Part shown: piece after piece, positions 1-5,129 of the stretch
Position numbering within the stretch: the first letter of the stretch is position 1
Layout: each line of letters opens with the position of its first letter
Assembly (NCBI GenBank): GCA_003152255.1
Contig: PLZT01000704.1
Location: 1 to 7,923 of the forward strand
Direction: 5' to 3'
Length of the DNA: 7,923 nt
Source of the DNA: Methylocystaceae bacterium
GTDB taxonomy: Bacteria > Pseudomonadota > Alphaproteobacteria > Rhizobiales > Beijerinckiaceae
The notes under the pieces: model-generated
Database searches by the model: none
What the model saw: the letters and a program-made list of their open reading frames with translations, nothing else
Told to the model about the DNA's origin: nothing
Position numbers and translations under genes: made by a program

Positions 1-118
1 TGTGGACATTGCAGCGCCTGTGCTTCGGACCAAATGTTGCGGCGGAATATTCCGACCGCGGAGAGAACCGTGACCAGGGCGGCAACAAAGCCATTGACAA
101 GGGAGACGCGATTAGAGA
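1..118. other. Unassigned flank beyond the IS110 element
   Basis: This stretch lies outside the inferred IS110 end. On the minus strand one frame stays open to the window edge and reads a hydrophobic run (LVNGFVAALVTVLSAVGIF), which could be a membrane helix of a gene interrupted by the insertion or simply chance in GC-rich DNA. No start codon, ribosome binding site or family motif supports it, and the gene would continue outside the window. Nothing else is visible here. Confidence 0.25.
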
Positions 119-397
119 ACGGCCCTCCCTGGCAAGCACTATTTTTGCGCTTCGAACGATTTGGTCGGCTGCGGTCATATGTCCGGCCTGTCGATGCGGA
201 GCATATGTCCGCTGGCCTTGATGGAGTCCGACGATCGGGATCCCTATCATGTGAACGAGCTTTACGCTCATGGGGACTGGCGGGTTGTTCCTGATCTTCG
301 GTGGCGACCGTGTCGTTCATCACGTCTCGTTGCGCTTGCCAAACTCGAACCTGTAGATCTCCCCTGTGAACACACGTTGGGGCGGCGAACAGCTTCC
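119..397 (-). ncRNA. Candidate bridge-RNA region of the IS110/IS1111 element
   Basis: This is the long non-coding segment downstream of the IS110-type transposase stop, transcribed in the same direction. IS1111-type elements are known to encode, in this position, a structured RNA whose loops pair with target and donor DNA. Visible structure is modest: a GAGC-GTAAA-GCTC stem-loop (257-269 on the plus strand), a GGGATCCC palindrome near 238-245, and a ten-base direct repeat (176-185 and 202-211). None of these alone proves a functional RNA, and precise RNA ends cannot be read from sequence. The call rests on position and length and is an inference. Confidence 0.3.
176..211. repeat. Direct repeat CATATGTCCG inside the IS110 3' end
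   Basis: CATATGTCCG occurs at 176-185 and again at 202-211, 26 bp start to start, within the non-coding end of the IS110-type element. Short repeated motifs could be part of guide loops of the bridge RNA or transposase contact sites. The sequence alone does not decide between them. Confidence 0.5.
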
Positions 398-1422
398 TTA
401 CGCCTTCGCAAACATCTCGGTGCGGAAGCATTCGCCGGTCTTCATCATCGCCCAGAGAATCCGGGCCAGCTTGTTAGCGAGCGCCACCGTAACCAGCCGC
501 GCCGGCTTTTTCGCCAGCAGCCCGACAATCCAGTCGCGCAAGGCGCCTTTGCGCTTACCCACGACGTTGAGCAGCGAGGTCGCCCCCAAGACCAGCATCT
601 TCCTTATGTATCGGTTGCCCTGCTTGGTTATACTCCCGAGCGTCTGCTTGCCGCCGCTCGAGTTTTGTCTCGGCGTGAGGCCGAGCCAGGCAGCGAAATC
701 GCGCCCCGATTTAAACACGCTCGGGTCCGGCACGCTGGCTGTGATCACCGAAGCGATCAGCTTCCCGATGCCGGGAACCTTGTCCAGCAACCGGACCATC
801 TCATTTTGCGCATCGGCGCTGGCGATTTCGTCTTCCAAATCGTCGATCGCTTTGTCGAGCCCCTCAAGAGCCTGAGCCAGAACCTTCACGCCAGCCTTGG
901 CGGCAGCCGGAAGCGTCGCATCACTTTCGGCGAGATCGAGCAACTCGTCGACGCGACCTATCCCCTTGGCGGCGACAATGCCAAATTCCGAAAGATGGCC
1001 GCGAAGCGCGTTGACGCTCATCGTCCGTTGCTTGATCACCAGTTCGCGCGTCTTATGCAGCATCAACGTCGCTTGCTGCTCCGGCTCTTGATCGGCACGA
1101 AGCGCATTCCGGGCCGCGACATCGCTTCGCAGATTGCGTCCGCGTCGACTGCATCGTTCTTGCCGCGCTTGACATAGGGCTTGGTGTAAGCGGGGGGCAT
1201 CAGCAGCACCTCGTGTCCCATCGCCTTGAGTTCACGCCCCCAATAATGCGCCGAGCCGCAGGCCTCCATGCCAATGAGGCAGGGCTCGATTTGCGAAAAG
1301 AACTCGTGCATCTTCGAGCGCTTCAACTTGCGCGTCACGGCGCGGCCGTTTTCGCTCTCAAGGGCATGAACCTGAAAATAATTCTTGGCCAAATCAACGC
1401 CAATCCTGATAAACTTCTTCAT
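398..1422 (-). pseudogene. IS110-family transposase, frameshifted
   Basis: This is a DNA recombinase that would excise and insert the element, with an N-terminal RuvC-like DEDD domain and a C-terminal Transposase_20 (IS116/IS110/IS902) domain. From the ATG at 1422 the first part reads MKKFIRIGVDLAKNYF. Its acidic residues are D10, E53 (IGMEACGSAHYWG), D90 and D93 (KNDAVDAD). The second part, in another frame and ending at 398, holds VPGIG and the SSGGK serine region, about residues 255-259 once joined. The frame breaks near 1083, where one G or C is missing after the K-S codons (expected K-S-A-E-Q-Q-A-T-L, found K-S-R-S-S-K-R-R-stop). Restoring one base gives 341 aa, a normal family length. 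The start at 1422 is preferred over in-frame codons up to 1458 because the family begins at MKKF and a GAGGGAG sequence lies about 7 nt upstream. No slippery heptamer is present, so programmed frameshifting is unlikely. A sequencing error remains possible. Confidence 0.85.
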
Positions 1423-1423
1423 G

Positions 1424-1495
1424 GACGGTCTCCCTCTTTGTGGCGCTCCGGCGACCACGCCTTGGCACTATGATGCCGTTGAGGAGAGGCCGTCC
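1424..1495. repeat. Imperfect inverted repeat upstream of the IS110 transposase
   Basis: GACGGTCTCCCTC at 1424-1436 is nearly the reverse complement of GAGGAGAGGCCGTC at 1481-1494. The arms enclose about 45 bp at the 5' side of the transposase. One arm overlaps the likely ribosome binding site and the other overlaps the inferred element end, so pairing could limit translation of read-through transcripts or mark a transposase contact. The match is imperfect and the function unproven. Confidence 0.4.
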
Positions 1496-1934
1496 ACATC
1501 ATCATGTGAGAGCCGCCGACTGAGACTGCTCCTTTTGAGGGGCATAAACAATCTCAACGCCTCTACATGGTTTTTCGCGTACCCGAGCGTATGCGGCCAC
1601 GGGCACATGCTCGTCATCGAGGTTCTCCCGCGAACCAACAACCGCCGATGCGTCTGCGATACGTGATAACCATCAACCCCACCCCACCCTGCTGTCTCTA
1701 TGGCCGCAGCGACACCGTGCGAACGGGGAACTATTGTCTGATGGTCTTGCGCAACGGCCGGCCATGGCGCCGATCAGCATCAACCCAGCCTCCGGCAAGG
1801 GCTTCAGCCATCTCCCGCAGCATCAATGATGGCCTGCGCCTGATCTCCGCGACAGATCATCTCGTCTTGAAAACGCAGACCAACCCATTCAATGCCCATA
1901 GGCCGGGCTAAGGTGCCGGCAGTCTAGTTCAATC
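1494..1934. other. Intergenic stretch without a convincing gene
   Basis: About 440 bp between the IS110 element and the 22-bp inverted repeat. Open frames exist on both strands but lack ribosome binding sites or recognisable motifs. The best candidate is the decayed minus-strand frame annotated at 1731-1899. A C-rich run (ACCCCACCCCACCC) lies near 1679-1690. No RNA gene or terminator is seen. Confidence 0.4.
1731..1899 (-). pseudogene. Possible decayed small reading frame, unknown function
   Basis: Two overlapping minus-strand frames look like one broken coding segment. The first starts at 1899 with MGIEWVGLRFQDEM and ends in QAQAIIDAAGDG at 1804. The second, starting at 1811, reads MAEALAGGWVDADRRHGRP and ends at 1731. 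The stop of the first and start of the second overlap by eight bases (ATGGCTGA). Allowing a frame change near 1820 would join QAQAIIDA to LREMAEALAGGW, an amphipathic helix-like run, which is why I suspect real coding ancestry. There is no good ribosome binding site and I do not recognise the family. It could equally be chance or translational coupling of two tiny peptides. Confidence 0.25.
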
Positions 1935-2013
1935 CGTTTTTAGCTCACCGGCGCGGGCCGGCCAGCTTGTCCACACTGCAACGCTCGTGCGCCGCGCCGG
2001 TGAGCTAAAAACG
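1935..2013. repeat. Perfect 22-bp inverted repeat with 35-bp spacer
   Basis: The arms 1935-1956 and 1992-2013 are exact reverse complements (outer bases CGTTTTTAGCTC, inner bases ACCGGCGCGG). The T run lies on the 5' side and the A run on the 3' side of the stem, the wrong order for a Rho-independent terminator on either strand. It could be a MITE-like relic, a hairpin operator or a recombination site. No flanking target duplication is obvious. The spacer contains TTGTCCACA, one base from a DnaA-box consensus. It sits about 100 bp upstream of the Cys-rich secreted-protein gene. Confidence 0.9.
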
Positions 2014-2116
2014 CTCTACATTATCAGACGCTAATGCTTTCCCAGCCCGGAACCTTTACGGTCGCGCCTTCGTTGAAAGCTTGTCGGTTCGACATATGTC
2101 AAAATCGGAAAACCTT

Positions 2117-2347
2117 ATGCGAAAGCTCACTATTAGGATGGCCGCATCTGCCACCATCGTCTGCATGAGTTCGATAGGCGGAAGCGCCAACGCGATGACT
2201 GGTCCGGGGTCATCGAAAGGTCTCCTCTCCGGCACCAATTACACACAGCGACAGGAGGCGGCCTGCCACGGCTGGGGGCCCGTTTGTCCGCCAGGATACG
2301 TCCATTACTGTGGCCGGTGGCGTTGCAGGTGTCGCCCCTGCTGGTAA
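2117..2347 (+). CDS. Small secreted Cys-rich protein, unknown function
   Basis: The product is 76 aa. From the ATG at 2117 it begins MRKLTIRMAASATIVCMSS and ends its hydrophobic segment in GSANA, a textbook Sec signal peptide with cleavage around residue 26. The mature part of about 50 aa is short and rich in Cys, Trp, Gly and Pro, ending GPVCPPGYVHYCGRWRC followed by RCRPCW. The six mature cysteines could form disulfides or bind metal in the periplasm. Small proteins with a C-terminal CPPG...C.C.PCW pattern occur as hypotheticals in Hyphomicrobiales, but I cannot name a family with certainty. The ATG at 2117 is preferred over the in-frame TTG at 2081 and ATG at 2096 because it gives a normal signal peptide and has GGAAAA just upstream. 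The gene stands alone, between a long inverted repeat and an IS630 remnant, and may be expressed from the region of that repeat. Confidence 0.65.
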   Translation: MRKLTIRMAASATIVCMSSIGGSANAMTGPGSSKGLLSGTNYTQRQEAACHGWGPVCPPGYVHYCGRWRCRCRPCW

Positions 2348-2360
2348 CCGGCGAAACGGT

Positions 2361-2446
2361 GTAGCGAACAAGCCGCCAGATCCACTACTTCTGAGACATG
2401 CAACGGTGATGGTTGGCTTCTCAAGTTGATCGTCGAGCAGCCGGAT
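2361..2446 (+). pseudogene. IS630-family transposase fragment, left of the insertion
   Basis: The clear part is 2408-2446, which reads D-G-W-L-L-K-L-I-V-E-Q-P-D, the N-terminal helix-turn-helix region typical of IS630 transposases (usually DWLL.LI.EQPDLTLDEIVAA). A weaker piece in another frame at 2361-2375 reads V-A-N-K-P, matching the usual G-S-V-A-x-K-P stretch that precedes it. The gene has no start here and is out of frame with itself, so it was decayed around the time of the IS1634-type insertion. Its continuation is at 4474. Confidence 0.55.
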
Positions 2447-2450
2447 TTAA
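2447..2450. repeat. TTAA target duplication, left copy
   Basis: TTAA directly precedes the 17-bp terminal inverted repeat, and an identical TTAA follows the right repeat at 4470-4473. Because TTAA is its own reverse complement it could be counted as part of a 21-bp inverted repeat. The restored IS630 frame when one copy is kept argues that it is target DNA. Confidence 0.6.
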
Positions 2451-2467
2451 CCCGACTTCACCAACTG
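2451..2467 (+). repeat. Left terminal inverted repeat of the IS1634-type element
   Basis: CCCGACTTCACCAACTG, an exact reverse complement of 4453-4469. The match ends at the next inner base. These are the expected transposase recognition ends. Confidence 0.9.
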
Positions 2468-2544
2468 GATGCGATTTTTACGATTTTCGGAGCGTCTGAT
2501 CGCGACAAGCCTTTGGTTTTGAAGGGCTGCGGTTTACGCAAATG

Positions 2545-2559
2545 CCTGTAGTGCCGACC
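2545..2559 (+). repeat. Internal 15-bp direct repeat, left copy
   Basis: CCTGTAGTGCCGACC occurs here, upstream of the transposase gene, and again in the same orientation at 4387-4401, just after its stop. TTTGAAG also appears near each copy (2518-2524 and 4402-4408). The repeats may be transposase sites or traces of the element's assembly. Recombination between them would delete the gene and leave a MITE of about 177 bp that keeps both ends. Confidence 0.8.
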
Positions 2560-2600
2560 AAGGTCGTTGCGCAGCGGCGCGTGAGGCGCGACTCTGCGTC

Positions 2601-4376
2601 ATGTTTCTGCGCTCCAAGATTCGCCGCAAGGACGGCAAGGAACATCGGGCCTGGTCGGTTGTCGAAAACCGGCGTGTTCATGATGGCCGCGTGGTTCAAC
2701 GACAGGTGCTGTATCTTGGAGAGATCAACGACAGCCAAAGAGCGGCGTGGAGCAAGGCGATCGAGGTCTTCGATGAATGTGCCGGGCAATCCAAGCAGAT
2801 CGCGTTGTTTCCCGAAGATCGTGTTGCGCCGGCGCTCGACTGCGATGTGGTGTCGATCCGATTGGGCGCCATGCGGTTGCGCCGGCCTCGTCAATGGGGC
2901 GCCTGCTGGATGGCGACTCTCCTTTGGGATCAGTTGCGATTGGACGAGTTCTGGTTGGCGGCGCTGCCGCCCTCGCGCGAAGGAACGAACTGGCTGAACA
3001 TCCTGAAGACGTTGGTCGGCTATCAATTGATTTCTCCCGGCAGCGAATGGAGATTGCACCGGCATTGGTTTGAGCATAGCGCGATGGGCGATTTGCTCGG
3101 CGAGGACATTGCACTCGTGCAACCGAACAATCTGTATCGTTGCCTGGACAAGCTCGCTGCGCACAAGCAAGCGATGTTCACGTTCCTGGGCGAGCGCTGG
3201 AGAGATTTGTTTGCAGCCAATTTCGAAGTGCTTTTGTATGATCTCACCAGCACCTATTTCGAATGCGATCCGCCGGGCGATGGCAAGAGGAAATTTGGCT
3301 ACAGCCGCGACAAGCGTTCTGATTGCGTGCAAGTCGTGATCGCGCTGATCGTCACGCCGGATGGTTTTCCATTGGCCTACGAAGTCATGGACGGCAACAC
3401 CTCGGACAAGACGACGCTGAAGGAGTTTCTGGCCAAGATCGAGAAGCAATATGGCAAGGCCAAACGCACTTGGGTGATGGATCGCGGCATTCCGACCGAG
3501 GACGTGTTGGCCGAGATGCGCAATGCAGAAACGCCGATCCATTATCTGGTCGGCTCGCCGCGAGGGCGGCTCACGCAACTCGAGAAAGCGTTTGTGACCA
3601 AACCGTGGGAGGACGTGCGCGAGAGCGTGCGGGTCAAACTGATCGAACACGAGGAAGAGACCTATGTTCTCGCGCGCAGCCAAGGCCGGCGCGAGAAAGA
3701 ACAATCGATGCGGCGTCGTCGATTGAGAAAACTGATCAAACGCCTGCGCGAACTGCAACGACAAGACCTGACGCGCGACGAACTCTTGCTCAAACTCGGC
3801 GCGGCCAAGAAAGAGGCCGGCAGGGCCTATACGCTGCTGGTCATCCACACGCCGACGAAGGATCAGCCGGTCACATCGGAAACATTCCATTTCGCGCTGG
3901 ACCGGAAGAAATTGCGGCAGGCCCGGCGGCGTGAAGGCGGCTATTTGCTGCGCACCAATATCAAGAGCGACGATCCCGGCCATCTGTGGCGGCTCTATCT
4001 GCAATTGGTCGAGGTCGAGCAAGCATTCAAGGAATTGAAGAACGATCTGTCGATCCGTCCCATCTATCACCAGCTCGAAACTCGGATCGAAGCCCATATT
4101 TTTGTTGCGTTTCTCGCCTATTGTCTGCTGGTCACGCTGAAGCAGCGGCTGAAGACGCTGGCGCCGGGCCTGACGCCGAGGGCTGTGCTCGAAAAACTCG
4201 CCGCCATGCAGATGATCGATGTCGAGCTGCCCACGACAGATGATCGGGTGGTCGTTCTGTCCCGTTATACGGAGCCAGAGAATGATCAGTTGTTCCTACT
4301 TCAGCAGCTGAAACTTCAACTTCCCGCTCAGCCGCCGCCGAAAATCACTGCCCGCAATAGCCGAGAAGTCGCCTGA
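2601..4376 (+). CDS. IS1634-family (IS4 superfamily) DDE transposase
   Basis: The 591-aa protein catalyses cut-and-paste movement of the surrounding element, binding its terminal repeats. The N-terminal region (1-60, with VVENRRVHDGRVVQRQVLYLG) is the strand-rich start typical of IS1634 proteins. The DDE_Tnp_1 catalytic core follows. I assign D214 (LLYDLTSTYFE), D294 (WVMDRGIP) and E473 (VEVEQAFKELKNDLSIRP) as the metal-binding triad. An Arg/Lys-rich helical insertion at about 362-405 (RREKEQSMRRRRLRKL) lies between the second D and the E, as in this family. The C-terminus (KLAAMQMIDVELP) is also family-like. Length is normal and the frame unbroken. The ATG at 2601 is the family start. A clear Shine-Dalgarno is lacking, with only GAGGCG about 12 nt upstream, which would suit the low expression usual for transposases. 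Confidence 0.95.
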   Translation: MFLRSKIRRKDGKEHRAWSVVENRRVHDGRVVQRQVLYLGEINDSQRAAWSKAIEVFDECAGQSKQIALFPEDRVAPALDCDVVSIRLGAMRLRRPRQWGACWMATLLWDQLRLDEFWLAALPPSREGTNWLNILKTLVGYQLISPGSEWRLHRHWFEHSAMGDLLGEDIALVQPNNLYRCLDKLAAHKQAMFTFLGERWRDLFAANFEVLLYDLTSTYFECDPPGDGKRKFGYSRDKRSDCVQVVIALIVTPDGFPLAYEVMDGNTSDKTTLKEFLAKIEKQYGKAKRTWVMDRGIPTEDVLAEMRNAETPIHYLVGSPRGRLTQLEKAFVTKPWEDVRESVRVKLIEHEEETYVLARSQGRREKEQSMRRRRLRKLIKRLRELQRQDLTRDELLLKLGAAKKEAGRAYTLLVIHTPTKDQPVTSETFHFALDRKKLRQARRREGGYLLRTNIKSDDPGHLWRLYLQLVEVEQAFKELKNDLSIRPIYHQLETRIEAHIFVAFLAYCLLVTLKQRLKTLAPGLTPRAVLEKLAAMQMIDVELPTTDDRVVVLSRYTEPENDQLFLLQQLKLQLPAQPPPKITARNSREVA

Positions 4377-4386
4377 GCGCTGATCC

Positions 4387-4401
4387 CCTGTAGTGCCGAC
4401 C
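4387..4401 (+). repeat. Internal 15-bp direct repeat, right copy
   Basis: Second copy of CCTGTAGTGCCGACC, ten bases after the transposase stop codon and inside the right end of the element. It has the same orientation as the copy at 2545-2559. Confidence 0.8.
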
Positions 4402-4452
4402 TTTGAAGCTGCGTCCTAGGGATTTCAGCAGCTTGCCGTCATCCACCCCCCT

Positions 4453-4469
4453 CAGTTGGTGAAGTCGGG
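4453..4469 (-). repeat. Right terminal inverted repeat of the IS1634-type element
   Basis: Exact reverse complement of 2451-2467, with the outer end at 4469 followed by TTAA. Confidence 0.9.
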
Positions 4470-4473
4470 TTAA
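4470..4473. repeat. TTAA target duplication, right copy
   Basis: Matches 2447-2450 on the other side of the element. Keeping one copy re-forms leucine-threonine codons (TTA ACT) of the interrupted IS630 frame. Confidence 0.6.
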
Positions 4474-4526
4474 CTCTGGATGAAATCGTCGCGGCATGTG
4501 CCGACATGGAATCGCAGGCAGGCGCA
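4474..4526 (+). pseudogene. IS630-family transposase fragment, right of the insertion
   Basis: This continues the gene piece ending at 2446. CTG GAT GAA ATC GTC GCG reads L-D-E-I-V-A, then after a one-base loss near 4494 the neighbouring frame reads M-C-R-H-G-I-A-G, matching the usual EIVAAMRKHGIAGSR of IS630 N-terminal regions. The similarity fades by about 4525, so only some 30 codons of the original gene survive on both sides together. The downstream DDE domain is absent. Confidence 0.55.
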
Positions 4527-4683
4527 TCAGACAAGGATGACCTCGTTTGATCAGCTCCGGCTCACAGCAACCGGCGGCGCCTTTGACGACTGGGGAAAGT
4601 TGATCGGTACCTGTCCAGACGACGCGACCGTGGTCGTCTTGAAACCGTCCTTCGCAATATCAGAATAGAGGGAGCCAATGCCG
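4527..4683. other. Short intergenic relic region
   Basis: About 150 bp between the IS630 fragment and the group II intron relic. A plus frame reads F-D-D-W-G-K-L-I-G before stopping at 4668. The D-W-G-K motif vaguely recalls the C-terminal part of IS21 helper ATPases, but it is too short and incomplete to call. Nothing else is visible. Confidence 0.3.
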
Positions 4684-4774
4684 AGTAGGCGAGGATGTCG
4701 CCATCCCCGCCCCTCAGAGACCCGGACGTACGGATTACCCGCATCTTATGTGGCGCGCGCCACATAAGATGCGG
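4684..4774 (-). ncRNA. Group II intron 3'-end relic (domain V part and domain VI)
   Basis: Read on the minus strand, this resembles the 3' end of a bacterial group II intron. GATGCGG-GTAAT-CCGTACGTCCGGGTC looks like the top and 3' strand of domain V (usual form GAGCCGxATGCGG...CCGxACGTCCGGTTC). It is followed by CTCTGAGGGGC and then a hairpin at 4688-4711 with GGCGGGGATG and CATCCTCGCC arms and a GCGA tetraloop, then TACTC with a candidate branch A, as in domain VI. Only in the minus-strand RNA is the stem fully paired (one G-U) and the loop a GNRA, which fixes the orientation. The 5' strand of domain V carrying the catalytic AGC is missing, as are the other domains and the reverse transcriptase, so the intron is dead. 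The break coincides with the palindrome at 4739-4774. I made this call by eye, without a covariance search. Confidence 0.45.
4739..4774. repeat. Perfect 36-bp palindrome
   Basis: Both 18-bp halves (CCGCATCTTATGTGGCGC and its complement) match exactly with no spacer. Each half contains TTATGTGGCG (4746-4755 plus, 4758-4767 minus). Its outer seven bases on one side coincide with the group II intron domain V relic. It lies at the left of the recombinase remnant and probably belongs to the terminus of that mobile element. Confidence 0.95.
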
Positions 4775-4789
4775 AATGTGGTGGCGGTA

Positions 4790-4868
4790 GTTATGTGGCG
4801 TTGGGCACAGAAGGCGCCGTCCCAGAGCCGTGAACTGATTTTGGAACGCCACATAACAAAGTGCCCAA
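4790..4868. repeat. Interleaved inverted repeats with TTATGTGGCG
   Basis: GTTATGTGGCGTT (4790-4802) is the exact complement of AACGCCACATAAC (4845-4857), and TTGGGCAC (4801-4808) is the exact complement of GTGCCCAA (4861-4868). The order A-B-A'-B' interleaves the two pairs. Together with the palindrome just upstream there are four exact copies of TTATGTGGCG in about 110 bp, two on each strand. This spacing of inverted core motifs suits binding of tyrosine recombinase subunits. Confidence 0.9.
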
Positions 4869-4907
4869 GAATGGTCGGACTCCCCATCAATCAGGAGATC
4901 CGACACC

Positions 4908-5129
4908 ATGTTCGAAGACTTGTTCACCTATCCCAAGGTCTTGGCGCGTCACCGAATGGCTCCGGCGGCTGCCGACCAAGAGCGTTATCTAGAAACCGAA
5001 TCCGAGACACCGGCAAGAAACTTGTTGTCGAACCATTGCATAGAAATGCCTCAAGCCCGCCATTGTGATTATTGCACCTTAACCGGCACGATCTCGACGG
5101 AAAGTTGCACCTCGTCACCAAGGCCGTAG
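4908..5129 (+). pseudogene. Truncated tyrosine recombinase (integrase), N-terminal remnant
   Basis: The frame starts at the ATG at 4908 after an AGGAG ribosome binding site (4893-4897). It reads MFEDLFTYPKVLARHRMAPA followed by AADQERYLE. This matches the opening of a group of alphaproteobacterial site-specific integrases (usually MFEDLF..P.VLARHR.GP...ERERYL), which I associate with recombinase-in-trio (RIT) elements. Homology fades after about residue 35-45, and the remaining codons to the stop at 5129 overlap the 3' end of kup on the opposite strand, so they are not original coding sequence. The SAM-like core-binding domain is largely lost and the catalytic R...H-R-Y domain entirely, so the product is inactive. 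The palindromic repeats just upstream are its likely recombination end and promoter region. Confidence 0.6.

Larger units (their letters stand above)
119..1493 (-). mobile_element. IS110-family insertion sequence, probably IS1111 subgroup (defective)
   Basis: The element is defined by its transposase gene (398-1422, minus) and by weak subterminal inverted repeats. ACGGCCCTCCC at 119-129 matches the reverse complement of 1483-1493 at 8 of 11 positions, including a six-base ACGGCC core. About 280 bp of non-coding sequence follow the transposase stop, but only about 70 bp precede its start. In the IS110 family, the IS1111 subgroup has subterminal inverted repeats and carries its guide (bridge) RNA on the 3' side, whereas the IS110 subgroup carries it on the 5' side. 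The layout therefore suggests IS1111. IS110 elements insert by a DEDD/serine transposase and often leave no target duplication, and none is seen. The exact ends are inferred and may be off by 10-20 bp. With its transposase frameshifted, this copy is probably not autonomous. Confidence 0.6.
2451..4469 (+). mobile_element. Complete IS1634-type insertion sequence, 2019 bp
   Basis: The element has perfect 17-bp terminal inverted repeats (CCCGACTTCACCAACTG at 2451-2467 and its complement at 4453-4469), a single intact 591-aa transposase gene filling most of it, and TTAA on both sides. It is inserted in an IS630 transposase fragment: deleting 2451-4473 joins CCGGATTTAA to CTCTGGATG and reads P-D-L-T-L-D-E-I, the expected IS630 sequence. 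The intact ends and gene suggest a recent, potentially active copy. A 15-bp direct repeat flanks the transposase gene inside the element. IS1634 belongs to the IS4 superfamily of DDE transposases. Its members have usually been reported with other duplication lengths, so the four-base TTAA is worth noting. Confidence 0.88.

Noticed and set aside
1..23. Similarity between the window start and 1969-1991 (TGTxxACAxTGCAxCGC)
   Set aside because: Only about 17 of 23 bases match with scattered differences, so chance is likely.
115..175. Short minus-strand start MTAADQIVRSAKIVLAREG
   Set aside because: It falls within the inferred IS110 non-coding end, lacks a ribosome binding site and has no protein support.
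161..1177. 338-codon plus-strand open frame
   Set aside because: It is antisense to the IS110 transposase and its non-coding end, is Arg/His-rich and has no family motif.
1967..1975. TTGTCCACA as a DnaA box or replication origin
   Set aside because: A single near-match inside a hairpin spacer, with no cluster of boxes, no AT-rich unwinding region and no replication genes.
1935..2013. Rho-independent terminator
   Set aside because: The T run is on the 5' side and the A run on the 3' side on either strand, opposite to what a terminator needs.
2478..4097. Long 539-codon open frame on the minus strand
   Set aside because: It lies opposite the intact IS1634-type transposase, whose catalytic motifs are clear. 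Its composition fits an antisense shadow in GC-rich DNA.
4480..4668. 62-codon plus frame containing FDDWGKLIG as an IS21 helper ATPase tail
   Set aside because: The resemblance is limited to a few residues and the frame starts inside the IS630 fragment, so no family call is justified.
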